The notes: generated by a model not told the origin, from the letters alone. Counted from the stretch's first letter, positions 1 to 13,700 are shown. The stretch: 64,000 nt of DNA from Dendrophyllia cribrosa (GCA_024195265.1 JAJLRJ010000001.1:56826202-56890201); one strand, 5' to 3'. A program made the numbers and translations.

Positions 1-784
1 ATGTTAAATTGTTTAATAAAGTCGTGAGTTGTGGAAGCGCACTGTTTTGTTTTTACAGTGGACTGTTAGAAACGGAGGCTTTTGTAAACTTATTGGTGTT
101 CGGACGGATCAAAAACGATACTTAAAATAAATGACGTTTTCAATCGCAAAAGAGAGCACATCCTCTTCCCCACCATACTATTTTATCTCAAACTTCTTTT
201 GGAGTCAGTATAAATAGTATCCCTTTCCTAAGCCGCATAGCACGTTTCTCCACACCTATGTTGTATCCGCTAGATATCTTGTTCGATTTGAAGACGTTTT
301 ATATTTGACTCATAAGAGCAGCCTTGACCTTGGAGTTCAACGAAACAGAATAGAAAAAAGCAGGGCTGTGAAGCCGCTATTTCTTTTAACAAAACCGTTC
401 TTGTTAACTTAACATCCGCAAAAACTGAAAGAAAAGCTCGAAACGTTGAAGCCATCTTGTGATTTGTGAAAGTTTTAATCTTAACTGTCGTTCTTTACAT
501 CAATAAAAACTTCAAACAATGTAAGAGTGGTTTCTAAAAAGAGAAGGACTCTTACTGCAAAATTCTGGGCTAGGTTACTTGTGTAGGGTGTTAGCAAGAA
601 CGAGGTGAAACATAAAGTTATTGTAAGAAAGGTTTCCTACCTGTAAGGAAAGGTAAAACCTGTAAAGAAAGGTTTCCTACCTGTAAGCGGAAAAGAGTAT
701 CCATATGTTGCAAGGTAAGTCATTTCTAACTTCGCCGCCAAATTATCCAGGGTAGTTTTCTGTTAAGTTACAAAACTTTCGATT
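1..784. other. non-coding stretch, nothing recognised
   Basis: No open frame here has a recognisable domain or a consistent exon structure on either strand. It lies beyond the 3' end of the TRPC-like gene. Two short direct repeats of a ggtttcctacctgtaag motif occur at about 629-687. Confidence 0.5.
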
Positions 785-1100
785 TATAAGTCATTATAAA
801 ATGCTCAAGGAAATGCGCGCGCTATGATTGGTTATACCGAGTTCATTATAACTCGATAAAGCACGCGCGTGACGTAAGGTTCATTATAACCGTTTTTATT
901 TTATAAAAGAAATAAAAAAACTTGTTCCTCGTGCATTATTGAGTTATATAAGCACTCGGGAATTTTTAAGAACACTCGAGAAGTGCGAGAAGCACTCGCC
1001 TTTGGCTCGTGCTTCTCTGCACTTCTCTCGTGTTCTTAAAAATTCCCGCGGGCTTATATAACTCAATAATGCACTCGGCGCGTTTTTTATTTCTTTATTT
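785..1100. repeat. MITE-like element, copy 1, with long palindrome
   Basis: The segment opens with ttataaaatgctcaaggaaa and ends in a near-perfect inverted repeat (arms about 911-1000 and 1008-1097). The arms share gcattattgagttatataag, aatttttaagaacactcg and gagaagtgcgagaagc, so the strand can fold into a hairpin of almost 90 bp. A diverged second copy follows at 1386-1640 in the same orientation. This looks like a non-autonomous foldback or MITE family. No coding capacity is seen. Confidence 0.65.
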
Positions 1101-1385
1101 ACATACACTGTAGGCGTTATAGAGAAAACAATGAAGAGATCAAAGGCTTCTACGAGCCAACACGTGAATACGAAACAAACTTCGAATACTCCCCTCTCCT
1201 ACGTGATTTGTTTCACCGACACCCCCCTCCCATCCTCTGCGTCCAACTCCCCACCCTCCCCACCCTCTCCTCCTTCCAACGCCGTCCCCACGGGTAAGGC
1301 AGGTGACCATTACCTATCGGCATTTGGAACAGGCAATATATATATTCCCGCGCGATCATTGACCGAGAGCTATTGTTTATAAGAG

Positions 1386-1640
1386 TTTATAAAATGCTCA
1401 AGGAAATGCTCGCGCTATGATTGGTTAAAACGAGTTCATTATAAGTCGATAAAGCAGGCGCGTGACGTAAGGTTCATTATATCGTTAACCGCTTTTATTT
1501 TATAAAAGAAATAAAAAGACTTGTTCCTCGTGCATTGTTCGGTTATATAAGCACTTGGGAATTGTTTTTAAGAACACTCGAGAAGTGCGAGAAGCTCTAG
1601 CCTTCGGCTTGTGGTTCTCTGCACGTCTCTAATGACGTAA
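1386..1640. repeat. MITE-like element, copy 2 (truncated palindrome)
   Basis: This segment repeats the order of motifs of 785-1000 (ataaaatgctcaaggaaatg, gcgcgtgacgtaaggttcat, cttgttcctcgtgcatt, gaacactcgagaagtgcg) with substitutions. It loses the second arm of the hairpin after about 1630. Confidence 0.6.
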
Positions 1641-2269
1641 TTGATCATGCCACCGGCGAAAAACAAATTATTTTGGCTTCAAGAAGAAATTCAGCCGGTT
1701 TGGTTTGAAAGGTAGCTGCTTTCTCTGTCTACTTTCGGCAAATTTTCGCCATTTTTAATCAAATATTACAATTTTAATCGGTAAAAATTCCACGCTAGTC
1801 AAAGCTCAAACGTTTTGAGCAGAACTTGGGACGGTTGTGGACTCGAGGACTTCGGTCACCTGGCAAACTTATTCAAGTCGAAAGAGAACGCGAAACGCTG
1901 CTGCTTCATTCAGCAAACTTTTGTCACTGCCATAGAGGAAAATACGCTCATTATGAAGTAGAAAAAGGGGAAATAAACGAATGACTTGAAAGTTTACTTC
2001 GTATTTTTGTCTCTGAATTTTTAAGCCAAGTTGAACATGATAGTTATGAGTTTGTTATGGTAAAAAGCAAATAAATTTTAGTTCGCCATTATATCCTGAC
2101 ATGTCACACCAACAGTGCATTGTTCTTCATTTTCAGTGTCCTTGATTGTATAAGTTATTTTTGGCAGTTACCTGATGATTGCTTCGCGAGAAGCATGACA
2201 CTCCGAGTAGCAATTAAATGTCTTTGAACAAATAATCCTTTAACATTTTAACTTTTTCTCTCTTTCTGG
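1641..2269. other. non-coding stretch, nothing recognised
   Basis: No domain-bearing frame, tandem repeat or inverted repeat was found between the second MITE-like copy and the SINE-like fragment. Confidence 0.4.
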
Positions 2270-2596
2270 ACTCATACAGTCCAGAGGGAATGGCACGAAC
2301 GGGACTCATAGGTCCCATGCAAGGTGCCATGCATCCCTTCCCAATCTCACAACCCGCAAGGTTGATCACACCACCAGGGTCTACGCCCCCTACTCTTTTC
2401 GAACAGTGATGTGGGACCTTTAACGTCCCACAAGAACAGGTCAGAGAGTGCTGTGAGACGGGGCCTACGGTTTATTCGTCCTTATCCGAGAAGACTAGAA
2501 TGTCATACCATTTGCAGATGTCATTACAAAGGCAGTACATTCTCCTCAGTTATTTTAAGACCCTAAGTGTTGGTCCGGCCGAGGTCCAACACCACA
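2270..2596 (-). repeat. SINE-like fragment with conserved core, tRNA head missing
   Basis: The block contains cgccccctactcttttcgaa, tgagacggggcctacggttt, cttatccgagaagactagaa and ends with gtgttggtccggccgaggt. From memory this is the core of a SINE family widely copied in cnidarian and other invertebrate genomes (possibly the MetaSINE group). In full copies a reverse-complement tRNA-like head follows the ggtccggcc motif. Here the head is absent after about 2596. Orientation is inferred from that expected head. Confidence 0.45.
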
Positions 2597-2716
2597 AATC
2601 TACTTATTACTTATTTATAGCTCTAGTTTATCTATTGAGCAGTATATACACTTGGTCTGAAATTTGCATATTTGTCCCCGTCTGCTATAGCTCGTCCAAC
2701 GCCTAGTGTATTCACG

Positions 2717-2848
2717 AGATAATAAGTAGTAGATAATAAGTAGTAGATAATAAGTAGTAGATAATAAGAAGTAGATAATAAGTAGTAGATAATAAGTAGT
2801 AGATAATAAGTAGTAGATAATAAGTAGTAGATAATAAGTAGTAGATAA
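2717..2848. repeat. 14-bp tandem repeat (agataataagtagt)n
   Basis: About nine head-to-tail copies of agataataagtagt, one with a small variant (aagaagt). It yields artificial Tyr/Leu/Ile-rich open frames on the minus strand that are not genes. Confidence 0.9.
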
Positions 2849-3140
2849 ACGCCCATACAGATAGCGAATATTTCATCGTACTTGTGAAATGAAACAATGA
2901 GTAGAGATCTGATATGAAAAGTTAATGAATACTAATTAGCTGAGCAGGTGTTTGTATCAAAAGTTAATTCTACTGTGCTGTTTGATAATTCATCAACTCA
3001 GTTGATTTATATTGGGGTTTATTTATTTATTGGTTATAACCGTTATGAATTATTAATGAATTTTACAAGTGACATTAAATTGTAGGTCGAAACGTCGCCT
3101 TTTAAATCTCTTTACGGCAGTCAATTTACCTTGGGCTCAG

Positions 3141-3553
3141 TCAGATTAAAACCACATTTTCACGCTTCACTTTCTGCATGATAACTTCAGCAGCACACAG
3201 TTCCTTAGGAACTAATCCCTTTAACAGAAAATACCCGCAGGAGCACGATAATCGTTTTTTTTAAAGTTGCATTTGATCTCGCTACTCTCCATAAAACCTC
3301 TTGTAAATCCCCGAGGAGTCGTAACCACCTAAATAAACTTAAATAACGATATACTGCTTACCTTTTCGCTCTCATCTAAACCATATTTATCATCTGCAAA
3401 CCGGTTTTTTTCAGACACACGACACTTGCACAATTTCCATATTCCAATAATCGGAATAGAGACAAGGTTGAAAGGGACTGGTACTGGGTGGAACAAGCTG
3501 TAAACCCTGATAGTAATGGCTTTCTTGAAAGACCACTCTCTGTGGGAATTATC
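3141..3553 (-). CDS. TRP-box exon and likely terminal exon of the TRPC-like gene
   Basis: Exon 3553-3362 (192 nt, phase 0 to 0) starts DNSHREWSFKKA, the TRP box, then a proline-rich PVPVPFNL like the C-terminal TRPC motif, and ends at a gtaagc donor. The putative last exon 3218-3141 (26 codons with TGA) follows a ctgttaaag acceptor and encodes PKELCAAEVIMQKVKREN. This last exon is less certain than the TRP-box exon. Confidence 0.65.
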
Positions 3554-6500
3554 CTGAAATAAAGTGCTAAAATGTTATGGTACTTTATTTTTATAGCTGG
3601 AGTTTTATGCATTTGGTTAAGATACCGTAAAAGGTTTATAAAGCTGTTTTTGATTGAGAATACGTTAACATGCAGGGCATTTAATTTCTTGGTGTTATGG
3701 AAAATATTGTTGGTTAGCTTTTGTGTTACGGTGTGGGTATTGTTTAATGTCTTTTTAATGTTTTGTTTTACGTCATTTGGTGATCGCAACATCCGTAGCA
3801 CCAAGAAACTACCGTTAAAAGAGAGAAATGGAAGTTGTATTTGAAACACAAATTAGTGATAATGCAGACTTTTACTCTGTAGAAACCCGAAAGAAAACAA
3901 TAGCCAAGTGACACAAGCGTGATACAAACCACTGTTGAATGACAGTAGTTGCTTTCACTTCTACAACAATAGGAAAATCTGCATGTTCTGAAACAGAAGA
4001 AATTAAACTACGTGCAGCTTTGATGTGCAATGCTGAATACCAGAAGTGACCTACCAGAACGCACACCTGATGCCTTCGTATGAAGTTATGGTGTTATTTT
4101 TTTTCAAATTTGTTATAATCTAGCATACGTAGCTGGCGCGCGCCAACAAAATCGCCAGATACGCAGGCTATTTATAACCTCATACCTGAACACGTTGATA
4201 GGTGTTGGAGAGAAGTGCTACCATCATATTAATAAGGAGAATGACTCCCATGATGAGAAACAGACTGTACAGCAAGAAGGTAAGAGTCGTGGACGGAGTG
4301 TCAATTGACTCTAGTTCCTTATACCCCTGTATTCCCAGTAACGACCAAGCGAGGTGCTTCGTTATAATCCACCAGCTGAAAATAATATTTGAGATTCAAT
4401 ATTTACCCTTATTATAGAACGTAAAATCCCTAATTGTCCTCACTTACAAAGGTTACAAAAAACATCAAATATTATTAGAGTCGATAAAACTGTATTCCTT
4501 ATATCCGTGGGTCTGTGGTGAATCAGAGCACTGGCCAGATGGGCAAAGAACTTACCTTATGCACTCAGCCAGAATAGTTTTCAATAATATTAAAAGTAGA
4601 AACATGAGTTATGCAATAAATAATTAATAGTTGGCTCATAGGAGCGTTTGATTTTCAGACTGTTTACAGCTTTTAGCTTCTTTAATTTCTAAAAACTGTT
4701 TAACTCACCAGGTGAAACCCTCGTCTTTACATTTCCTGAAACAGAAAACGCAAGGTCTGATAAATTATATGTCTGAGGAAAAGACCTTGTGTGTTTTATT
4801 TATTTTTCTAAGATTGTGGATACCGAAAGAAAGATAGAAAGTGACAGAAGCAGATAGAGACCCATAAGGAGACTTCTAAGACCCACTTCAGACGCCATGC
4901 TTCTCGTTTGTCTCCATCCAAGTTCAACTTTGTAGGGACTATCGCTTTTTGAAACACTCAAGGGTAAGCCGTGATCAGCTCTTGAAAGAAACATAATATC
5001 ATATCGTCCAGTGGTTAACATAGGGCCATACGAGGTACGTCGCGTCTGAACGGACCCAACACCTACTAACTACGGTTTGGTTTCCATTCACACATTTATT
5101 CGACAGTTTAATAATCTGAAGGTAGAAGAAGTTACTTATCAAGAATGAAATGTCAAAAGGCGTGAAATGAGGTAAAAAATCTCTTTTCTTACAAAGCCTC
5201 ATCAGATGCGTCATTGGAAACGTAAGATTTCTCCACCACATAGATCTTGGTAATTGCAAGTGAAAACGCCAGTATTGTCGTCAAAAAGTGCCAAAATATT
5301 GCCAACACTTCCCAAAGGATAAGGAACAAGGCAATTTGTATGGCGCCCATTCCCCTCATGTACTCCATCACGGGACAAAAGACTCTCAGAGTAAGAATCA
5401 TGGCGATTAAGCCGTAAAGGTAGCCAGCCACAGCTAAGGGCCTGTTGTCACTCACAGTAGCGGATGTTGCCCAAGTGTACATGCGCAGAGTGAAGGTGAC
5501 GATGTAAATAAAGAGAATGACGCAGTCCAGTAGACTCCATAGATCACTGAAAGAAATAGAAAAAAACCTACGACATCGAATTAATTCCTTAAATAAAAAC
5601 ATCTTGAAGTGCGCTATCTGTATTATTTCCTGTGGTATGGTTTATAATTATGCTGTACACGGTGATTTTAACGGCTTTTTTGAAAGCAAGCGTGCCATGC
5701 AGACTGGTGTAAATAAAAGCTACTGAGTAGCACTATCTGTTTATTATCATTATGTTGTACAAAGTGACTGTAACGTTTTAAATTTATGGATGAGAAGTAC
5801 TATCATGCAGTCAGGAGCGTAGCCAGGATTTCTTCAGAGGTACGCACAATCACTAATTTCAAACACCCCTCACCTCCCCACCCCAACCCGAAAGTCCCAA
5901 ATCTTTCCTTTTTTTCGACTTTTTCAGGTACGCACGTGCGTATGTGCGTACACTCAGGTAGCTACGCCCTTGCCAGTTGACAGTTTCGTGTAGTTTTTAC
6001 AAATATTATGAAATTTTCCATTTATCAAAAACAGGAGATAAAGCGGCAGGGTTTGATAACAGTATGTACCTGAAATGATTCGTAAACATTTTAATGACAA
6101 CATTTTCCTCTGAGTCCTTCGTCATAGTTTGGCTTTCATCGGGTGGTGAACACATAACATAGGAAGAGCCTTGGTGAAACCTTTGCCTTGCTGCTTTTCT
6201 GTCAGCTTTTTTAGCACCCATGAATAGCCAAACCTCTAATAAAATGCGTCCAAGAAAGAAAATAAAAATGACCCATTCCAGCCTACAGAAGGCAATGGTT
6301 GGAGGCGACAAAGAAAAAACAAAGTGCAGGACAAGAAGCGCTAGGTTGCTCAGCGAATCACGAACAAAGACGAAGTACGGAGTTGTGAAGTAATCCATGT
6401 AAAGATCTGTGAATGAAAAAAGAAAAATCAAGGCCTGGAAAGGGGACTAAAGCCCTGGACTTGGTTGTTTTATCCGGTGGATAGCGCTATCCACCGGATA

Positions 6501-9500
6501 TATCACTATCCAGTGGATAACGCAATGGATTTTGTTATTACTCATCCACTGGATAGTGATTTATCCATTGGATAGCGCTATGAACCTTTTCAACAGCCGG
6601 GGCCTGGTCAGCGCTTTCTTTTGACCACCAACTTTCATGCATTATGATATCATCAACTATCACGTGCTATATCATTTTGAACATGCTCAAAATTTTCATG
6701 ATAGTTGACGATAGTTGTTCGGACAGCCGTTGCCACCTAGAGAAATGGGCTCAGCTGCAAGCTTTACCAAAGTAGTCGCAAAAAGTCAACATGCTGTCTC
6801 TGACAAGGTCGGAAAACAAAGAAAATATTTTGCCAAGAAGTTGTTTATTTGTCGTACAATAATAGTTGGAATTTAAACGAGAAGTCACTGGGTGACTGCT
6901 CGCGTGACGTTTGACCAACTGCCATCAACTTTCATGCGCTCTCTTGCACCGTTTGATCGGTAGCATGATAGTCAACAATAGTAGATGATAGTTTGGGATC
7001 AAAACTCTAACCCCAACTATCACCGACTATCATGCGCCATTTGATCAGTACTTAAAACTAAAACGTGGACAGAGAAGCAAAAAAACATTCGTAAGAAGGC
7101 AAACCTCTGTGATCTAGAGTCCTGTTTCTAATCTGAACAACGTCACGCATTTTAAATCATGGTACCCGGCGTGTTGTTATATTTTTTAAAAATTAAAAAA
7201 AAGCTTTAAAATAATGTTTTACTTAAGTAGAAAGACGCCCAACATAATATAGGAACAGTGCAGCTGATGGTAGAAATACAATCAGTTTTGGTCGATAGAG
7301 GACACTTCCTGGATAATTAAATACTTTCCCTCAATAGAAAACGGGCAACAATATCGATAACAGACGGCGACAACTATCTTGCACAAAAAAGGAAGATGAT
7401 CAGGCTAGCAAGGAATAAGACATGAACTGGGGTGAGTTATTCAAACTCGACACTACGACATCAATAGTTCTTACCAAAGATGTCCTTTCCTTCCACACCT
7501 ATAAAACAGAGGAAACGTAATCATTTTTACAACAGACTAGTTCTAATAATGAAGAAATTTACTCAATACTAAGAAGTGATCAAAGAAGGGTTAATAGTTG
7601 TTATAATCGGAATAGTTTATTCTGGTCTGTAGATCAATTTAAACGATCCAAATGTTGGCACCTGGTTGAAATTGTTTGATGGCAAAGTTTTTATTTGAAA
7701 CAGTTCACTCATACTTATAATTATTACTTACAATTATTGTTATTTATAATTCAACACATTGATACACTGCCCAAATATGGTCAAAAAGTTGTCGATATAC
7801 GCTATTTCTACATGACGTATATCCAACGATGGATGTAAATTTCGCATTTTGACAAGAGAATGCAAAAATGACGGACCGGCCTCGATATTTTTTCTTTAAA
7901 CTGTGCTTTGTTATCAATGTGTTGAATTATAAAACTATTATAGCGCTCATGCTTGCGTGATATTGCCTAATTTTAGCCGACGAGGCCGTAGGCGATATCA
8001 CGCGCGTTTTCGCGCTGTAATAGTTGACTATTGGTTGTTGAGATTTGACGACTAACACTTTTAGCACCTCAAGCATTTGCTGCATAATTAAACACCAAGC
8101 TAAGCCTAGTCACATCAAATATTTGTTACTGTTTTGGAAACTTGTTCAAATTATAGATTATATTCCACAAACTTTTGCATACTTTAGATGATTCGGAATC
8201 GAGCAACACACCAATCGTATCTAACGTACTGCAAAATCCAAGGTGGCGGAGTTATCGTACGCCATAAAAGGCACGTCATCACTGCCTAACTACTTCGCAA
8301 AAAGTTTACATTTCTCAAAAGCACACAAACAGTGGGTACCATGAAAATCACACACAAAAAATAGAAGTGAGCAAGCTTTTTATACCTTGTATGATCGCCT
8401 TTCCTATTGTTTTCGGTGCTTCGTATTCCCCAAAGTGAAGGGCAGTTGTATTTTTGCTGGGAATCTTTTCAAGTTCTGATAGTTTGGCTTCTTCTCCAAT
8501 GCCAACGGGAATAACTCGAACACCCAACTTTGCGATCTCATAAATAAGATCTTGCTCCACCTTTCTTAATTTGTCATTTGTAAACACCACAAGTATCTTA
8601 AAAAAAAATAAAAAAAATTAAAAACCATTATTTGAATATCTGGCTTTGAAAGAGGGGGGGGGGGGGGGGGGGGGGGGTGTGGGGAATGGTGTTAACGAGG
8701 GAGAAGGAAGGCTTGTTACTCCGGCATTAAACATACAAAAGGGGTTTGTTTCTTGTGAGACTCTCTGTTCAGAAATGGACGCATGTTTTTGTAAACTGAA
8801 AAGCTGTTATGTTAGCGTATAGTATATAATTAATTAGTAGATTTATTTGGAAAAACATTTCGGAAAAGACGTAGAATGTTTAGTATAATTTACTGTTAGA
8901 GCTTAACCAAATTTACGAGCGTGGAACGCCAAAACCGCCTGGGCTAAACTTTTCAGGTTTGAATACTTTTGAGGACATAATAACCGATAACAATTTTGTC
9001 TTGTATTACGAAAAGAACAACACCGTCATTTTGTTTATACCTCTTGACCAAAAACTACAATTCATGCTATCATCTATACAGATACCCACCTTTTTTGCTT
9101 TTGTACGAACAACAGGACTTTTGAAAGCATCACAAGCAGCAAAGAGGTCTTCATAGAACCGAGGAGAAGCATTTGACTTCTGCAATGCCCTGGGGGCGTA
9201 GACCTCATCACGTAGAATGACACTGTAGTTAGCAGAGCGGTAGCCAAATTTGTGAATTACGTAACTGATGGCCTTTTGGATCAATTTAAACGCTTCTTCT
9301 TCACATGTGGCATTTTTGTTCAGCGTCACAACGAAGCATAACTCATTTTCTACAAGGTAAGAACTCTTTCTTGGTTAAAAACCCAAAAGGCCAGATAAAA
9401 ATATGCCATACAATATACCGATGATACCATAGTTACAAGGTGATATGGATACCTTAAATATTTAAGAAATCGTATTCAAGCAATAACAAGTAATAGCGGA

Positions 9501-10658
9501 GCTCTGCGGGCCGAAGGCCCGCGCGGAGCCCCATACTCATAGAACCAGAGAACCATAGAACCCATGCCCGTCATTTTTCATGGTCATGGCTAGCGGAATG
9601 TTTCGCAGGCGCGTTGTGTGCCCGCCTCCGTCGCAAAGGGCTAACTCGCGGGCGCGTATACCGTCGTAAAACATGCGCGTATGACGCCACACAACATATA
9701 TCCGGGATCTTTGCAATTTCACGTCACCTGGGAAAACACTGCTGTGTTTAGCGGAGAAAACCGTTTAAATTAAAGTCTTTATTCTCCTTCGCGGTTTGCT
9801 ACTCAAGACAGGGATACTAATTAAGGGATACTAGCTTAGAAGCCGCTATAGTGGGAAAAGAAGAGCTTTCAGGGATAAAATCTTGCTTCGAGGATGGGAT
9901 CAATGCGGGAGATGTTTGTCACTACTTCGGGTTTCAGAACTGACGAAGCGGAGATTTAAAGAATTTCCAAGCAGTGGAGGGAATCAAAGGTAAAACAAAA
10001 TACATTTTTCGATGGGAATTTATGTTGATATCAATCTGTGATTGACTTTTTCATTGTGTTCTCGCTAGTTTTGGAGAATTGTTTATAAACCACGCTCAAT
10101 TAAATTCAGTTGTTTTGATTTCTTTCATCGGAGACATCTCGGCCTCGATGAGCTATAAATGGTTCGCGTTTTGCTTTTAAATATAAACTTAAGGAGATTT
10201 GAATAAAATTTTTCGAAAGAAGATTGTGTTGTCCATTTTTATGTGTTTGTTTATTCCGTACATGGGCTAAAAAGCGATTTTCTGTAAACAAAACAAGACT
10301 TGGATTTTATAGTTCTAAACTTCACTCGCGTGGCCTTATGAAATATGTTTTTGTATTTTTTGCAATTTTGATTTCCAAATCAGTTTCTCGGACAATTTTT
10401 TATAAGCAGCAGGTGTATTTTATTTGGAAATTAGTCGTACTAGTTATTCTAGACGGAGAAAAAAAAAATCGTTTTTGTGAACTTTTGTACGGTCTAAATG
10501 TACTGTGCAAACGGTCGCGTAAGTCTGTTTTTGAGAATATTGCTAAAATTAAAAAATAGCCCGGTCGTCAATTTTATTCTTGTACTTCCGACCTTTCACC
10601 TCAGTTAAGTTTATCATCGGCTTTCTGTTCAAAAAGCGACGCTGTTAGGCTCAGCCTA

Positions 10659-10705
<47 letters not shown>

Positions 10706-13700
10706 ATTTCTAAGGGGTTCAGAAGCCAAAACACACATACATTCTTTATCTGTTAAAGGAAACAGAAAGCCAACATAAAAGAGACTACTACTTTTTTCCG
10801 CCGACAGGCGACAGATGTAAGAAATATTAAATGATTCAGCGGACTCCGAAAAATATCTTGCAAACTTATATATATATATGTATAAGCAAGAAAACAACAA
10901 ACAAAATTAAACGTAATATTTCGGTTCTTATTACAAGACCATTATCAAACGTAACAAACATTATCAAACGTAACAAACATTATCAAATGTTATGTGTGAT
11001 AAGTAATGTTTTCAAACCAAGTTGGCTGCAGATGCCTGGAAAAACTGTTTTAATTTACAGCCTAAAAGCTTGGTAAAGCAAGTGTTAGCAGACTTTTGTT
11101 GCAAGAGAAATATTTTGGTTTAACTCTTGCATTGTATTCATTAATGAAAGTTTTTTACCGACCCTTTGAGATTTTTTGCTGTAACATTCAGGTTTACTCA
11201 CTTTTTCGATGTCCGTTACAGCGATGCTTCGAACTTCAACGATCAAGAACAACTCTACCCGGATACTAATGTCTCTTAATTATTAACAATGCAGACAATA
11301 ACTTTTTTCACGCCCTGCCCAGGAGGCCCGAGGTTAAAACGAACTTCTCTCTCACTAAATGATGGCTAATACTGTAGTTAGTAGTTTGAATTACTTAATC
11401 CCTGTATAGGCACGGTCATGCTAATGCTGGAAGGTGTTAAAAATATCAAATAAGTAAATATTAAATACGTCACAACGAAGTAAAATAATAACGAGGGAAG
11501 GTAAAGAAATAAACGGGTAAAAGACCGGTTTTCAATTGAGTATCGTAAGTAATTATTTTGGTCAATTTAGCCAATCACAACAGACGCAGACAATCCAATG
11601 AACCAATCGCATATCAGAACTCGAAGAAAATACATGTCACGGCACCAAGCGCGGGAAAACGCGTGCGAAAAAAAAGTTTTTGTTCTTTTTTTTTTTTTTT
11701 TTGCGAAGACCAAAGCAATCGCGAAATTACATCCGACACTCAATTGAAAACCGGCCGCTCTAATAAAAGGAATATGATAAGGATCAATAAAATTTGTGTA
11801 AATAAGGTTTATAGGATGGAAAACAAACCTCTTGCCTTTCTTGACCTCTCGTTAATCAAATGAACAAAGAAGAACAATGCGAAGAGGAAGGGGAAAAAGA
11901 ACATATCCAGCACGGACAAGAGGTTAAGAAGCAGATATCCCCAGCGACTGGCACTTGTCCATGGCTTTTTCCTCACTGAGGAAAACGAACCGTACCATCT
12001 TGAATTTAGCAGGTCATAAACCACGGGGTGGGAGAGAAACTGACCAATATGAGGAAAGCAAAGAAATGATATATAGAGGTTATTCTCAAAAGTAGCGCTC
12101 GTATATTTAAAAACCGCTTTGCATTTGTCTCCTACTGAGGATCTCGCGCAAGTGAACGTGTAAGTGCACCCATAAGCTCTCTATTTACGAGAACGATGCG
12201 TTGAGAACTTTAATACGCGCACTTTGTTTGTGTATTGTGTTGTTCTGCAAGACACCGCGCAATGGATCCAAGACTAGTTCGCCAAATGCGATGGAACGCA
12301 CAATCTAAAATCAGATTCAGATGCTATGGTGGATCTTTCAGATTGCAAACTAAGATTGGTTTGTCCCTACACGGAACGGATAATCGAATTTTCGATCGGA
12401 ACTATACATATATTCACAAATACAACGCTTTTTGAGGAAGCAATCATTAAAAGAAAAGAATGTAATATCGTTTAAATTAATAGTGTCATATGTCAACAGT
12501 CGGATTTATTGAGGCCAAATTCACGGTCGTTACCTTCTTCTGCTCTGTATCAATGGCTTTATCCATCACAGAATCCAAACAGCTTTTAAACGTGTTCCTG
12601 GCATCACTGTCCGATCTTAGCGGGTCTACGAAAGCGTAAGTAAATTCTTCCACCAAATTAGACAACGTTTTGATCTCTTCTGTCTCGGGGTGCTCCGCAC
12701 GTTTCACTAAATCTTTGAGTATTTTATTCACCTGCGGAAAAATAAATAGCAAAAAGGTAAATCGAGAGAAGGTAGGTCTAGGCAGGAGTCAATTAATAGG
12801 CTCCCACCGCTCTGTCCACTCTGGATCTTGTTTTTCACCCACCTCATCCCAGAATTTACTGACTTTACTAGGGTGGCGATCATGGTTAGAAGATGTAAAT
12901 GGAGATAAAAATGCAATCGTCATTTGCTAAAATTCATTTTTGTTACTTTTTTAACTGCCACTTAAAGGGGAAGTATCACGGGGATTTGGTGTCATTTTAA
13001 AAAGAAAACAATGTTATTGTATGATCAGAAACCGAAAAATAAAGCTCCAGTGGTGTGATAAATTATCACAAAATATATCAACTGTCGATTATTGTCTCTG
13101 GTCATAGACGAACTGGGTCTCAATGAAATACAACTTGAAAAAAATTAGCCTAATCTTTTTCAAGTTACCACATTTTCGTCTCCAAATGGGCTAGAACAGA
13201 CCAAAATCTGTCTCTCTTTCAAGAATTGGTTTATTTCACTCTCTTGGTGTTTTAGTATTATTTTGTAAATAAGTAAAGGTATTGTAAAATGGCTTTGACC
13301 AAAAAACATCAAAATTCCCGTGATACTTCCCCTTTAAGTCAGTTACGTTGTTTGTTTGCTTGTTGGGTTTTGATGCCAGTTTTGTTCAACACCTTTTCCT
13401 AAGAGAAGAACCTCAAGGAAGGTCCCAGCCTTTTCATAACACTTTGCATTTATATCGTTTATACAAACTCTCAGAAACCTTTTGAAACCAAGTCCTTCCT
13501 GTTCACTAAATATAGAAAGTTGTACAAGGTTTCTCAAATATTTTCGTGCTTAACAATCATGTCGAAATTACTGTTTTAAAATTGTATCCTTCATGGTCCA
13601 CAACTCACCTCAAATGACTTGAATAATGCGTTCGTCTTACAGCTTGTAAGTGTTTTAAGATTAACTTTCTTCTGAATCGACTGAAAATCGCCCGGCTCAT

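Noticed and set aside
1131..1382. 83-codon plus-strand Ser/Pro-rich frame between two MITE copies
   Set aside because: Low-complexity composition, no domain, no splice or promoter context.
2632..2897. Tyr/Leu-rich minus-strand frames
   Set aside because: They are translations of the 14-bp tandem repeat.
3376..3849. 157-codon minus-strand frame
   Set aside because: It overlaps the TRP-box exon (3362-3553) in another frame. The exon frame has splice sites and the conserved TRP box, while this one has no domain.
8386..9349. vWA exons as a separate gene nested in a TRPC intron
   Set aside because: No start codon, stop or own promoter is visible, and phases match the TRPC exons on both sides, including through the microexon. 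It remains the main alternative to test.
10601..10900. minus-strand frame with an Ile-Tyr run
   Set aside because: It comes from the (TA)n microsatellite and has no splice support.
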